A stretch of 37,723 nt of DNA from an uncultured Chloroflexota bacterium (lineage in GTDB: Bacteria > Chloroflexota > Anaerolineae > Aggregatilineales > Phototrophicaceae). This document shows positions 27,063 to 33,810 of this stretch, in pieces. The stretch's first letter is position 1, and every line of letters begins with the position of its first letter. The notes under the pieces were generated by a model, which did not search any database, was not told where the DNA came from, and worked only from the letters and a program-made list of their open reading frames with translations. The position numbers were made by a program, and so were the translations under genes. The stretch covers positions 1 through 37,723 of the forward strand of contig CAIPFY010000102.1 of assembly GCA_903864435.1 (NCBI GenBank), read 5' to 3'.

Positions 27063-27077
27063 ACGTTGGCACGTTCG

Positions 27078-27108
27078 CAGGGGGTGGCCGGCCTTCGGTC
27101 ATCCCCTG
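27078..27108 (+). terminator. Strong hairpin after glpD
   Basis: CAGGGGGTGGCC (27078-27089) pairs with GGTCATCCCCTG (27097-27108), including two G-T wobbles, with a 7-base loop, 15 bases after the glpD stop. There is no T run, so it may protect the mRNA 3' end rather than terminate on its own. Confidence 0.55.
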
Positions 27109-27177
27109 TGATGTGTACGGGCGTTGATTTTTGCTGGATGTACGTCCCTTCCATTTGTGCAAAATGATCGAGACGGG

Positions 27178-27206
27178 TTGACAGGTATCGCAATCCTGTC
27201 TATCCT
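27178..27206 (+). promoter_or_regulatory. Sigma-70-type promoter of the LacI regulator / sugar importer unit
   Basis: A consensus TTGACA at 27178-27183 is followed after 17 bases by TATCCT at 27201-27206 (4 of 6). Transcription would start near 27213, inside the first operator palindrome and at the left arm of a terminator-like hairpin. Confidence 0.6.
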
Positions 27207-27207
27207 A

Positions 27208-27225
27208 TAGTTAAGGGCTTAACTA
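27208..27225. promoter_or_regulatory. LacI-family operator O1
   Basis: TAGTTAAG-GG-CTTAACTA is a perfect 8+2+8 palindrome immediately after the -10 box. Position and symmetry are those of a LacI-type repressor site; the adjacent regulator gene is the likely binder. Confidence 0.65.
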
Positions 27226-27254
27226 CAGGTGTTTTTTTGACAAGCCCTTTTTTT
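27213..27254 (+). terminator. Terminator-like hairpin overlapping O1
   Basis: AAGGGCTT (27213-27220) pairs with AAGCCCTT (27242-27249) across a 21-base loop, and a run of seven T ends at 27254. It may be the real end of the glpD transcript or, because the predicted start site is at 27213, an attenuator in the regulator leader. Confidence 0.55.
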
Positions 27255-27264
27255 GGGTGGTGAG

Positions 27265-27280
27265 AGTTAACCGCTTAACT
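27265..27280. promoter_or_regulatory. LacI-family operator O2
   Basis: AGTTAA-CCGC-TTAACT repeats the O1 half-site (AGTTAA) 56 bases away, centre to centre, and 29 bases before the regulator ATG. Two copies of one half-site design make chance unlikely and suggest looping or a roadblock. Confidence 0.6.
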
Positions 27281-27309
27281 ATTGACTGTTTTTCACGTAC
27301 AGGTTATTG

Positions 27310-28356
27310 ATGCCAACCTTACAGGATGTGGCACATCGTGCAGGTGTTTCCACTGCAACAGTGTCCAAAGTCCTCTCCAACACACCCTATTTCACCGACC
27401 AGACCCGCGCCAAAGTGATGCAGGCGGTGGAAGAACTGGGCTACGTTCCTCATCTGGCAGCGCGTGCTTTGTCGAAGGGGAAAACGCGCATTATCGCCGT
27501 TGTATTCCCTTACCTGTACGACACACTTTTCAGTGATCCGTTGGTGCTGCGGATACTGGAAGGGATTGAGAGCGAGACCAGCCGGCAAGGGTATAACATC
27601 CTGTTGAGTACCCCTCGTTTGAATGCACGCGGCCCCGATTCGCATTACAAGCAGCTCATTCAAAGCGGCTACATTGACGGCGTGATCGCGCTGGATAACG
27701 TACCGTTCGCTTCCGTGCTGGACCCGGTACGCAAACGGGGTATTCCTGCCGTAGCAATTGGCTATTACGGGACTGATTTTCGGGTGGTTAGCGATGATGT
27801 CTCTGGCGGATTTCAGCTGATGACTCATGTGCTGGGATTAGGCCATCGGCGCGTGGGCATTATCACCGTCCCGTTCAACATTCATTATTCCATTCAGCAC
27901 CGCATTGCCGGTTTACGGGCAGGCGCTGAAGCAGTCGGTGTGGATTTCGATGCATTCCCGCAAGTGGACGGTGATTTTTCCACCGATAGCGGGGAAGCGG
28001 GTGCGGCGAAACTGCTGGATGCGCATCCAGATTTGACCGCGATTATCAGTTTGAATGATCGTATGGCAATGGGGGCGATACTGGCCGTTCGTAATCGTGG
28101 ACGCGAAGTGCCGCGTGATGTCACCATCGTGGGGTACGACGATATTCCGATTGCCGCCACGATTTCGCCTCCGCTGACCACGATTGACCAACAGGCGCCC
28201 GAACTGGGACGTTCCGCGATGCGGATGCTTCTGGATGTTTTTGGTAATCATTCCCCTGAGTTGGTGAAAATGCCCACTCGTCTCATAGTTAGGCAGTCTT
28301 CGGCAGCGCCCGCTCGCTGGCGGGAGGAGGTGGCGACCCATCACGATTCAAGGTGA
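27310..28356 (+). CDS. LacI-family transcriptional regulator
   Basis: The 348-residue regulator has an N-terminal helix-turn-helix (TLQDVAHRAGVSTATVSKVL, residues 3-22), a hinge (HLAARALSKGKT) and a periplasmic-binding-protein-like effector domain (from IIAVVFPYLYD), ending with the usual TTIDQQAPELGRSAMRML segment. It should repress carbohydrate genes and release DNA when a sugar binds. The ATG at 27310 is preferred over the TTG at 27307, with AGG at 27301-27303. Two matching palindromes upstream suggest autoregulation. The sugar ABC importer begins 52 bases downstream, with no terminator between, so it is the likely target. Confidence 0.93.
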   Translation: MPTLQDVAHRAGVSTATVSKVLSNTPYFTDQTRAKVMQAVEELGYVPHLAARALSKGKTRIIAVVFPYLYDTLFSDPLVLRILEGIESETSRQGYNILLSTPRLNARGPDSHYKQLIQSGYIDGVIALDNVPFASVLDPVRKRGIPAVAIGYYGTDFRVVSDDVSGGFQLMTHVLGLGHRRVGIITVPFNIHYSIQHRIAGLRAGAEAVGVDFDAFPQVDGDFSTDSGEAGAAKLLDAHPDLTAIISLNDRMAMGAILAVRNRGREVPRDVTIVGYDDIPIAATISPPLTTIDQQAPELGRSAMRMLLDVFGNHSPELVKMPTRLIVRQSSAAPARWREEVATHHDSR

Positions 28357-28408
28357 GTCCGTTGCGGTTTGTAATATTTTACCAAGTGATAGTCTGAGGA
28401 GTGTTGAA

Positions 28409-29731
28409 ATGTCTAAGCGTAGTATGTTGGTTGTATTGCTGGCTGTTTTCTTGTTGTCGCTTTCTGTTCCCCTTATTTCTAACGCGCAAGAGGATGTAGC
28501 TCTGCGTTGGCGTACCCGTCCCGACAATCAGGCTGAAATTGACCTGTATCAGTCGATCAGCGATTCGGTTGATGCGGGATGGGATGGGGTGTCGTTGGCC
28601 TATGAACCGGGCGGCACGGAAGGTGGCGGCTATTCGGCTACGCTTCTGACGGAAGTGGCGGCTGGTACGGCTCCTGATGTGTTCTGGATTCCGGGCACCG
28701 ACATCGCCACCTTTGCTTCGGCAGGCGCGATTCTGAATCTGTCCGATCTGGCTACTGCCGCAAGTTTCGATATGAGCGTGTTCTATCCGCAGCAGGTTGC
28801 TCAGTTGACCTTCAACCCGGAAACCAAGACCAACGAAGGCGCACTGTGGGGCATGCCGCGTGATGCTTCGGCGATGGTTCTCTACTACAACGCCGATCTG
28901 TTTGATGAAGCAGGTGTGGATTATCCTGAGAAGCAGATGGCTGATGGTAAGTGGGACTGGGAAGGCTTCAAGGCCACCGTGGAAGCCATTTCCGGCCTTT
29001 CGACTGCCGATAATCAGGTTTACGGTTTCGGTATGAATAGCTGGTGGGCGAACTGGTTGCTGTGGATTAACGCCGCCTACGACAGTGGCTACAACAACTA
29101 TTTCACCGCTGACCAGTCCGCCTGTGGATTGAATGGCACGCCGACCACCGAAGCGATGTCGTTCATGCAGGAACTGTATGTGAACAACTGGGCCGTTCCG
29201 TTTGGTCAGGACAGCGAGCCGCCGTTTGTGTCTGGTAATGTGGGTATGTTCATGAATGGTCGTTGGGCGACCCCGAACAATATCAAGAGCCTCGGCTTCA
29301 ACTGGAATGCGGCTGAAGTTCCTGCTGCACCGAATGGTGCGCGTAGCAACTGGCTGTTCTGGGGCGCGTATGTGGTGAATGCCAATACCGCACACCCGCA
29401 GGAAGCCTTTGATCTCCTGTCCCGTTTGACCAGTGTGGAAGTGCAGTCGCAGGTGACGGCGCTGGGCGCGAATATCCCCAGCCGCGCAGGTGAAGATGCG
29501 GTGAACGCTTTCCTCGGCAGCCTGACCGATGTCAAGCCTGATCTGAATAATCAGGCGTTCGTCAATGGGCTGGCTTATGCGGTTGCCGAAGCGCCGCTGT
29601 GGACTGCGAACTTTGGCGATATTGACAGCGTGGTCAATGCTGAAGTGGGTAAGGTGATGAGCGGCGATGCGACGCCCGAAGACTTTACCGCAACGGTTTG
29701 TGACGCAATGGCTCCCTTCTTCCAGAAGTAA
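28409..29731 (+). CDS. Sugar ABC transporter substrate-binding protein
   Basis: A 440-residue extracellular solute-binding protein (family 1). The signal peptide runs to about Ala26 (hydrophobic core LVVLLAVFLLSLSV, then SNA), followed by QEDVAL. There is no lipobox Cys, so it looks freely secreted or periplasmic rather than a lipoprotein. The mature part has the binding-protein pattern: GTAPDVFWIPGTDIATFA, ALWGMPRDASAMVLYYNADLF and GNVGMFMNGRW. It would deliver an oligosaccharide or sugar derivative to the permeases encoded next. GAGGAG at 28396-28401 is a strong ribosome site. A stem-loop after the gene could keep its expression above that of the permeases. The ligand is unknown. Confidence 0.93.
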   Translation: MSKRSMLVVLLAVFLLSLSVPLISNAQEDVALRWRTRPDNQAEIDLYQSISDSVDAGWDGVSLAYEPGGTEGGGYSATLLTEVAAGTAPDVFWIPGTDIATFASAGAILNLSDLATAASFDMSVFYPQQVAQLTFNPETKTNEGALWGMPRDASAMVLYYNADLFDEAGVDYPEKQMADGKWDWEGFKATVEAISGLSTADNQVYGFGMNSWWANWLLWINAAYDSGYNNYFTADQSACGLNGTPTTEAMSFMQELYVNNWAVPFGQDSEPPFVSGNVGMFMNGRWATPNNIKSLGFNWNAAEVPAAPNGARSNWLFWGAYVVNANTAHPQEAFDLLSRLTSVEVQSQVTALGANIPSRAGEDAVNAFLGSLTDVKPDLNNQAFVNGLAYAVAEAPLWTANFGDIDSVVNAEVGKVMSGDATPEDFTATVCDAMAPFFQK

Positions 29732-29749
29732 GGCGAGTTCGTCTTCAAA

Positions 29750-29774
29750 GGGGAGCCAGCAAGTCTGGCTCTCC
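29750..29774 (+). promoter_or_regulatory. Intercistronic stem-loop between binding protein and permease genes
   Basis: GGGGAGCCAG (29750-29759) pairs with CTGGCTCTCC (29765-29774) with one wobble and a 5-base loop. The T run after it is weak (TGCTTTTA). Such loops after binding-protein genes commonly stabilise the upstream mRNA or cause partial termination. Confidence 0.55.
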
Positions 29775-29828
29775 TGCTTTTAGCGGAGTACAGTCCCTTG
29801 TGCTTCGATTAGTGAGCGGAGGTCTGCA

Positions 29829-31520
29829 ATGGCTGTAACGTCTCGGTCAATGGGTGCGTCACAACCGGAGTCTGGAAAGGCTCTGCCGGCTTTATACGTG
29901 ATTATGGTTTGGCAGGTGCTGGTTGGGGGCGGGTGTTTGTATGTTGCCAGCCAGATTCTGCAAATAGAGCGTATTTTTAATCTTGGAAATTTTGTCCAGA
30001 TATTCCTCGCAGGGGTGTTTACACTGATTGCTGCTGCGAGTTTCTTTTCGGCCTATCGCCTCTATCAAATCAATGGGACAGGGCGCTTGCTGGCGATGGG
30101 GATTGATTTTACGGGCATGGTACTGGCACTGCTGTACCTCGGTCACATCACTGGATTGTATCTGGGATTGGACACGCTGGCTGATGGGTTGTATCGCAGC
30201 CTGAGCTGGTTGTGGGGTATCGCGCTGGGGTACATGGTTTTATGGTTGAGTTGGCGTTTCCCAGAGGGTAATCTCATTCGGAAGTATGGAGGCTATGCCG
30301 GTCTTGGGGTGATGGCGGCCTGTGTGGTCATCATCTTGTTGACCTCCGGCTTGCTATTGAACGGCATTAGCGCACTGGTGACAAATATCCTGCGGGTAGA
30401 TTCGATCATTGTGATCGTTGTCGCCGTGATCTTTGGCATGGCATCGGCCTATCTGCTGCGTAAGGGCGATGTGTTTGGCGAAACCACCTCTCAGCGCGAC
30501 ACATGGCAGGGGTGGCTGTTTTTGATGCCCAATTTTGTGAGCTTTGTGCTGTTCTTTGCCGGCCCCTTGCTGCTGTCGTTCTATTTGAGTTTTACGGATT
30601 ACAACCCTGCGCAACAGAATCCTGCGCAATTCGTTGGGCTTTCCAATTACACTCAAATGTTGAGCTTGAGCATTGGGACGCTGCAAAATTCGGAACAACG
30701 TGGCGCAGAGGTTATCGCTGAAGGACATGCGGAACTGACCCGTTTCACGATTGGCGACAGTACGATTGTCATCGGTGCGCGTGATACGCTGTTCTGGTAC
30801 AGCCTATTCAACACATTCAACTACTGTTTGTTTTTGCTGGTGTTCAGCATTCCACCCGCGTTGGGATTGGCGATGCTGTTGAATTCAAAAATGCCGGGTA
30901 TGAAGTTCTTCCGGGCAGTCTTTTTTATCCCTTCCATCGCGGCTGTGGTGGGTGTGGCCTTGATCTGGCAGTGGTTGTATGACCCGACCATCGGGTATAT
31001 CAACTATGCCATTCTGCAAGTGGTCAACTTCATCAATGGTCTGTTTGGAAGCCAGATTGCCGACCCTGCGGTTAAGTGGCTGACCGATGAGCGCATCCTG
31101 ATGCTCTCGGTCGTCATTATGGCGGCATGGCAGGTTATCGGCTTCAACTCCGTGATTTTCCTAGCCGGTTTGCAAGGGGTACCCCGTGAACTGGTTGAAG
31201 CGGCTACTGTGGATGGCGCTAACCGTTGGACACGCTTCCGTAAGATCATCCTGCCGCTGCTTGGGCCGACCACGTTTTTTGTGACCATTACCACGTTGAT
31301 CGCAGGGCTTCAGGCTTTTGCCGAACCGTTTTCGTTGATCGGCGAGAATAATCCATCAACGGCAAAGCTGACGAGTGTGTACTATTTGTATAATCTCGGG
31401 TTCAGCAATTTTCGGATGGGATATGCGTCGGCGGTGGCGTGGGTGGTGTTCATCGCCATTTTTATCGTGACAATCCTGCAATTTCGCTTTTCGTCCAGCA
31501 ATCGCGCTTACAGTGATTAG
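29829..31520 (+). CDS. Sugar ABC transporter permease, MalF-like, with extra N-terminal membrane domain
   Basis: The 563-residue protein has a normal MalF-type permease core from about residue 225 (WQGWLFLMPNFVSFVLFFAGP) to the end. The EAA motif is EAATVDGANRWTRFRKIILP (residues 458-477), which couples to the ATPase. Before it lie about 215 residues with roughly six more hydrophobic helices (about 24-44, 55-77, 87-112, 122-141, 155-180, 190-211) that ordinary sugar permeases lack. An extended loop (about 283-318) precedes the helix that starts near residue 320. The ATG at 29829 follows GGAGG (29818-29822). With the next gene it forms the membrane channel. The function of the N-terminal block is unknown. 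Confidence 0.88.
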   Translation: MAVTSRSMGASQPESGKALPALYVIMVWQVLVGGGCLYVASQILQIERIFNLGNFVQIFLAGVFTLIAAASFFSAYRLYQINGTGRLLAMGIDFTGMVLALLYLGHITGLYLGLDTLADGLYRSLSWLWGIALGYMVLWLSWRFPEGNLIRKYGGYAGLGVMAACVVIILLTSGLLLNGISALVTNILRVDSIIVIVVAVIFGMASAYLLRKGDVFGETTSQRDTWQGWLFLMPNFVSFVLFFAGPLLLSFYLSFTDYNPAQQNPAQFVGLSNYTQMLSLSIGTLQNSEQRGAEVIAEGHAELTRFTIGDSTIVIGARDTLFWYSLFNTFNYCLFLLVFSIPPALGLAMLLNSKMPGMKFFRAVFFIPSIAAVVGVALIWQWLYDPTIGYINYAILQVVNFINGLFGSQIADPAVKWLTDERILMLSVVIMAAWQVIGFNSVIFLAGLQGVPRELVEAATVDGANRWTRFRKIILPLLGPTTFFVTITTLIAGLQAFAEPFSLIGENNPSTAKLTSVYYLYNLGFSNFRMGYASAVAWVVFIAIFIVTILQFRFSSSNRAYSD

Positions 31521-31532
31521 GGAGGTTTGCAC

Positions 31533-32804
31533 ATGGCAGCCAATGCCCAAACTGCGGCTCGCGCCCGAACCGCTGCACAGCTCGATCGGTTGTTGAAGAT
31601 TCGGACGTGGGTGATCCGAATCCTTGTTTACTTTTTGCTGTCCTTTGTTGCGTTTTTGATGTTGTTTCCCTTTCTGTACATGTTCTTTACGTCGTTGAAG
31701 AATACGCAAGATGTATTTCATGCGCCGCCTCGTCTGATGCCTTATAGCGCAACAACGATGTCCATTAATGGCGAAGATGTGATGGTTTACAACTTTGTTC
31801 TTGAGGGTCAAGAACACAAAATGGTTGTTGACCAAGAGACAGGTAATGTTCCATTCGGGTTCTTCACAACGGCTGAGGAGATAAATGCTGCCGATCCACA
31901 ATCCACAGCGAATGTGCGTCAGGTCAAGCTGGCTGATGTGGTGGATACTGGACGCGAGGAAACGGTGGGTGGCGAGAGCTTCCCGGTTTACAGTGTAAGC
32001 GTAGATGGTCAGTCACAAGATTTGTTGATGGCTTATCGGCGCGGATTGAAGCGTTTTGTGGATGTGAATGATCCCAGCGTGGAAGTGTTTGCCGTCGAAC
32101 GCACCGCGCCTGTAGATGAGTATGTGGACCCGCAATTTGGCAACTACAATTCGGTGCTGCAACTCAAGAACCTTGATCGCGCCCTTATCAACACCTCGGT
32201 TGTGACGCTTCTGGTCACTGTGGGGCAGGTAACGACTTCACTGTTGGGCGGGTATGCGTTTTCTCGAATTCAGTTCCGGGGACGTGATAAGTTGTTCCTT
32301 GTCTATCTAGGAACAATCATGATCCCGTTTGTGGTGCTTATCATCCCGTTGTACCAATTGATGGTTATTATCGGCTGGCAGGGGAAAATCGCCGCGCTGG
32401 TCTTGCCTTGGATTTTTACTGCCTACGGTACATTTCTGATGCGGCAGTTTTTTATCACCATTCCGAAGGAGCTAGAAGAAGCCGCACTTCTGGATGGGTT
32501 GGGGCGGTTCGGGATTTTGTGGCGCATCTTTGTGCCTTTGAGTGGCCCCGCGATTGCGACACAGGCCATCATCACGTTTCTATATGCGTGGAACAGCTTT
32601 TTGTGGCCGCTGGTCATTATCGGTGATGCCAATACGGTCAATCATGTGGTGACGCTTTCTTTGCGACAGCTTAAGACGGCGGCTGCTGCCGAACCGAATC
32701 TCGTCCTGACGGGTGCAGCAGTGGCGATTTTGCCGCCGCTGGTCTTGTTCCTGCTGGCACAGCGGTATTTTGTGGAGGGGATTGCCAACACGGGCTTGAA
32801 ATAG
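31533..32804 (+). CDS. Sugar ABC transporter permease, MalG-like, with extracytoplasmic insert
   Basis: The 423-residue protein is about 140 residues longer than typical MalG-type permeases. Helix 1 (about 28-52) is followed by the usual FFTSLKN and PPRLMP; then about 130 residues (71-200) are inserted before the normal NYNSVLQLKNLDRALINTSVV segment. The insert is hydrophilic and strand-rich and lies on the outer side of the membrane by family topology. It shows two similar pieces (around 79-109 and 146-177). The EAA loop is EEAALLDGLGRFGILWRIFV. GGGAGG at 31520-31525 supports the ATG at 31533; the gene starts 12 bases after the MalF-like gene. A terminator follows and no ATPase gene is present. 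Confidence 0.9.
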   Translation: MAANAQTAARARTAAQLDRLLKIRTWVIRILVYFLLSFVAFLMLFPFLYMFFTSLKNTQDVFHAPPRLMPYSATTMSINGEDVMVYNFVLEGQEHKMVVDQETGNVPFGFFTTAEEINAADPQSTANVRQVKLADVVDTGREETVGGESFPVYSVSVDGQSQDLLMAYRRGLKRFVDVNDPSVEVFAVERTAPVDEYVDPQFGNYNSVLQLKNLDRALINTSVVTLLVTVGQVTTSLLGGYAFSRIQFRGRDKLFLVYLGTIMIPFVVLIIPLYQLMVIIGWQGKIAALVLPWIFTAYGTFLMRQFFITIPKELEEAALLDGLGRFGILWRIFVPLSGPAIATQAIITFLYAWNSFLWPLVIIGDANTVNHVVTLSLRQLKTAAAAEPNLVLTGAAVAILPPLVLFLLAQRYFVEGIANTGLK

Positions 32805-32828
32805 GTCGTCGGGTGTTTGGGTGTTCTA

Positions 32829-32855
32829 GGGCGAGTCATTGCACTCGCCCTTTTT
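32829..32855 (+). terminator. Rho-independent terminator of the sugar importer operon
   Basis: GGGCGAGT (32829-32836) pairs with ACTCGCCC (32843-32850) around a 6-base loop, followed by TTTTT. Confidence 0.92.
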
Positions 32856-32907
32856 GTTTTTCGTTAGGATATTCGTCATGTTTGGCTACAGGCACTTCGC
32901 ACGGCCT

Positions 32908-32913
32908 TATAAT
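32908..32913 (+). promoter_or_regulatory. -10 box of the SUMF1-domain lipoprotein gene
   Basis: A perfect TATAAT lies 31 bases before the ATG, with GCTACA (3 of 6) at the -35 position, 17 bases upstream. Confidence 0.5.
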
Positions 32914-32944
32914 AGATTATTGCTGTGCTGAACAGGTGGTCAGG

Positions 32945-33751
32945 ATGATAAGAGTTTTTGTGCTGGTTGCGCTGGTTGTATTGAGTGGGTGCGCTCTTGG
33001 TGAAACCGCCGGGAACAGCGCCCCATCTGGTTTTCCGGGGAATCCGGTTGTCCGCAACCGCGATTGGACGCCTTCGCTTAAGGAGTTTAGCGGCGTCTCA
33101 ATGGTATTTGTGCCAGTGGGGTGCTTCAGAATGGGGAGCGAAATTGGCGATCCTGACGAAAGTCCGGTGAGTGTTTCTTGTATCGAGCAGCCTTTCTGGA
33201 TAGATCGAACAGAAGTGACCAACGCGCAATTTTTGCAGTTTAACGGCGTGGCGGAACAGCCGTCCGCGTGGTCGGATTTAAATCGCCCGCGTGTGAATGT
33301 GCGCTGGACGGAGGCGCGTGACTTCTGTAAAGCGCGTGATGCGCGATTGCCAACAGAGTTGGAGTGGGAATGGGCGGCACGAGGCCCCGATAGCCGCGAG
33401 TATCCTTGGGGGGATACGTGGCAACCGGACGCGCTGGTGCAGCCGGAAAATGCGAACGCGCAGACTGCGCCGGTGGGTAGCCGACCCGGTGGTGCATCGT
33501 GGGTAGGGGCGCTGGATATGGCGGGGAATGTGTGGGAATGGACAAGTACCCTTTACGATGGATTTATTTATCCGTATTTTCATGATGACGGACGCGAGAC
33601 CCCGAATAATGTGACCTCTCAGCGCGTCATCCGGGGCGGATCGTGGTACGACATTACCGATCCGTTTTATGCACGGGCTGCGAACCGGGGACGGATGGGT
33701 GCGGACATGCAGAATTTCAACGTGGGGTTGCGCTGTGCCCGCGATTTCTAG
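32945..33751 (+). CDS. SUMF1/FGE-sulfatase-domain lipoprotein
   Basis: This 268-residue protein starts with a lipoprotein signal (VFVLVALVVLSGCAL; Cys16 is the lipidated residue). The rest is one SUMF1-type domain: MVFVPVGCFRMGSE, FWIDRTEVTNAQFLQF, RLPTELEWEWAARGPDSREY, DMAGNVWEWTS and RVIRGGSWYD near the end. In formylglycine-generating enzymes the C-terminal segment carries two copper-binding Cys; here that segment (residues 240-268) has only one Cys, near the very end (GLRCARDF), so the enzyme activity is unlikely and a binding or structural role is more plausible. AGGTGG at 32934-32939 supports the ATG at 32945. tyrS follows, with its promoter just after this stop. Confidence 0.85.
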   Translation: MIRVFVLVALVVLSGCALGETAGNSAPSGFPGNPVVRNRDWTPSLKEFSGVSMVFVPVGCFRMGSEIGDPDESPVSVSCIEQPFWIDRTEVTNAQFLQFNGVAEQPSAWSDLNRPRVNVRWTEARDFCKARDARLPTELEWEWAARGPDSREYPWGDTWQPDALVQPENANAQTAPVGSRPGGASWVGALDMAGNVWEWTSTLYDGFIYPYFHDDGRETPNNVTSQRVIRGGSWYDITDPFYARAANRGRMGADMQNFNVGLRCARDF

Positions 33752-33759
33752 GCGGATTA

Positions 33760-33768
33760 TGCTATACT
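33760..33768 (+). promoter_or_regulatory. Extended -10 promoter of tyrS
   Basis: TGC-TATACT is an extended -10 element (TGn plus 5 of 6) directly after the stop of the upstream gene. The -35 is poor, as is usual for this promoter type. The leader is only about 35 bases, too short for a T-box. Confidence 0.55.
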
Positions 33769-33810
33769 CGCCAGACGATAACCGTCGGACAACCTTTTAG
33801 GAATACTCTC

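Noticed and set aside
27282-27310. TTGACT...TATTGA as a second promoter before the LacI gene
   Set aside because: The -10 box would overlap the ATG, so a transcript from it could not carry the full gene; the -10 match is only 3 of 6.
33643-33810. Upstream extension of tyrS
   Set aside because: The frame is open but overlaps the SUMF1 gene and the tyrS promoter; TyrS similarity starts at the ATG at 33811.
33769-33810. T-box leader for tyrS
   Set aside because: The leader from the extended -10 promoter to the ATG is only about 35 bases and contains no specifier stem or terminator.
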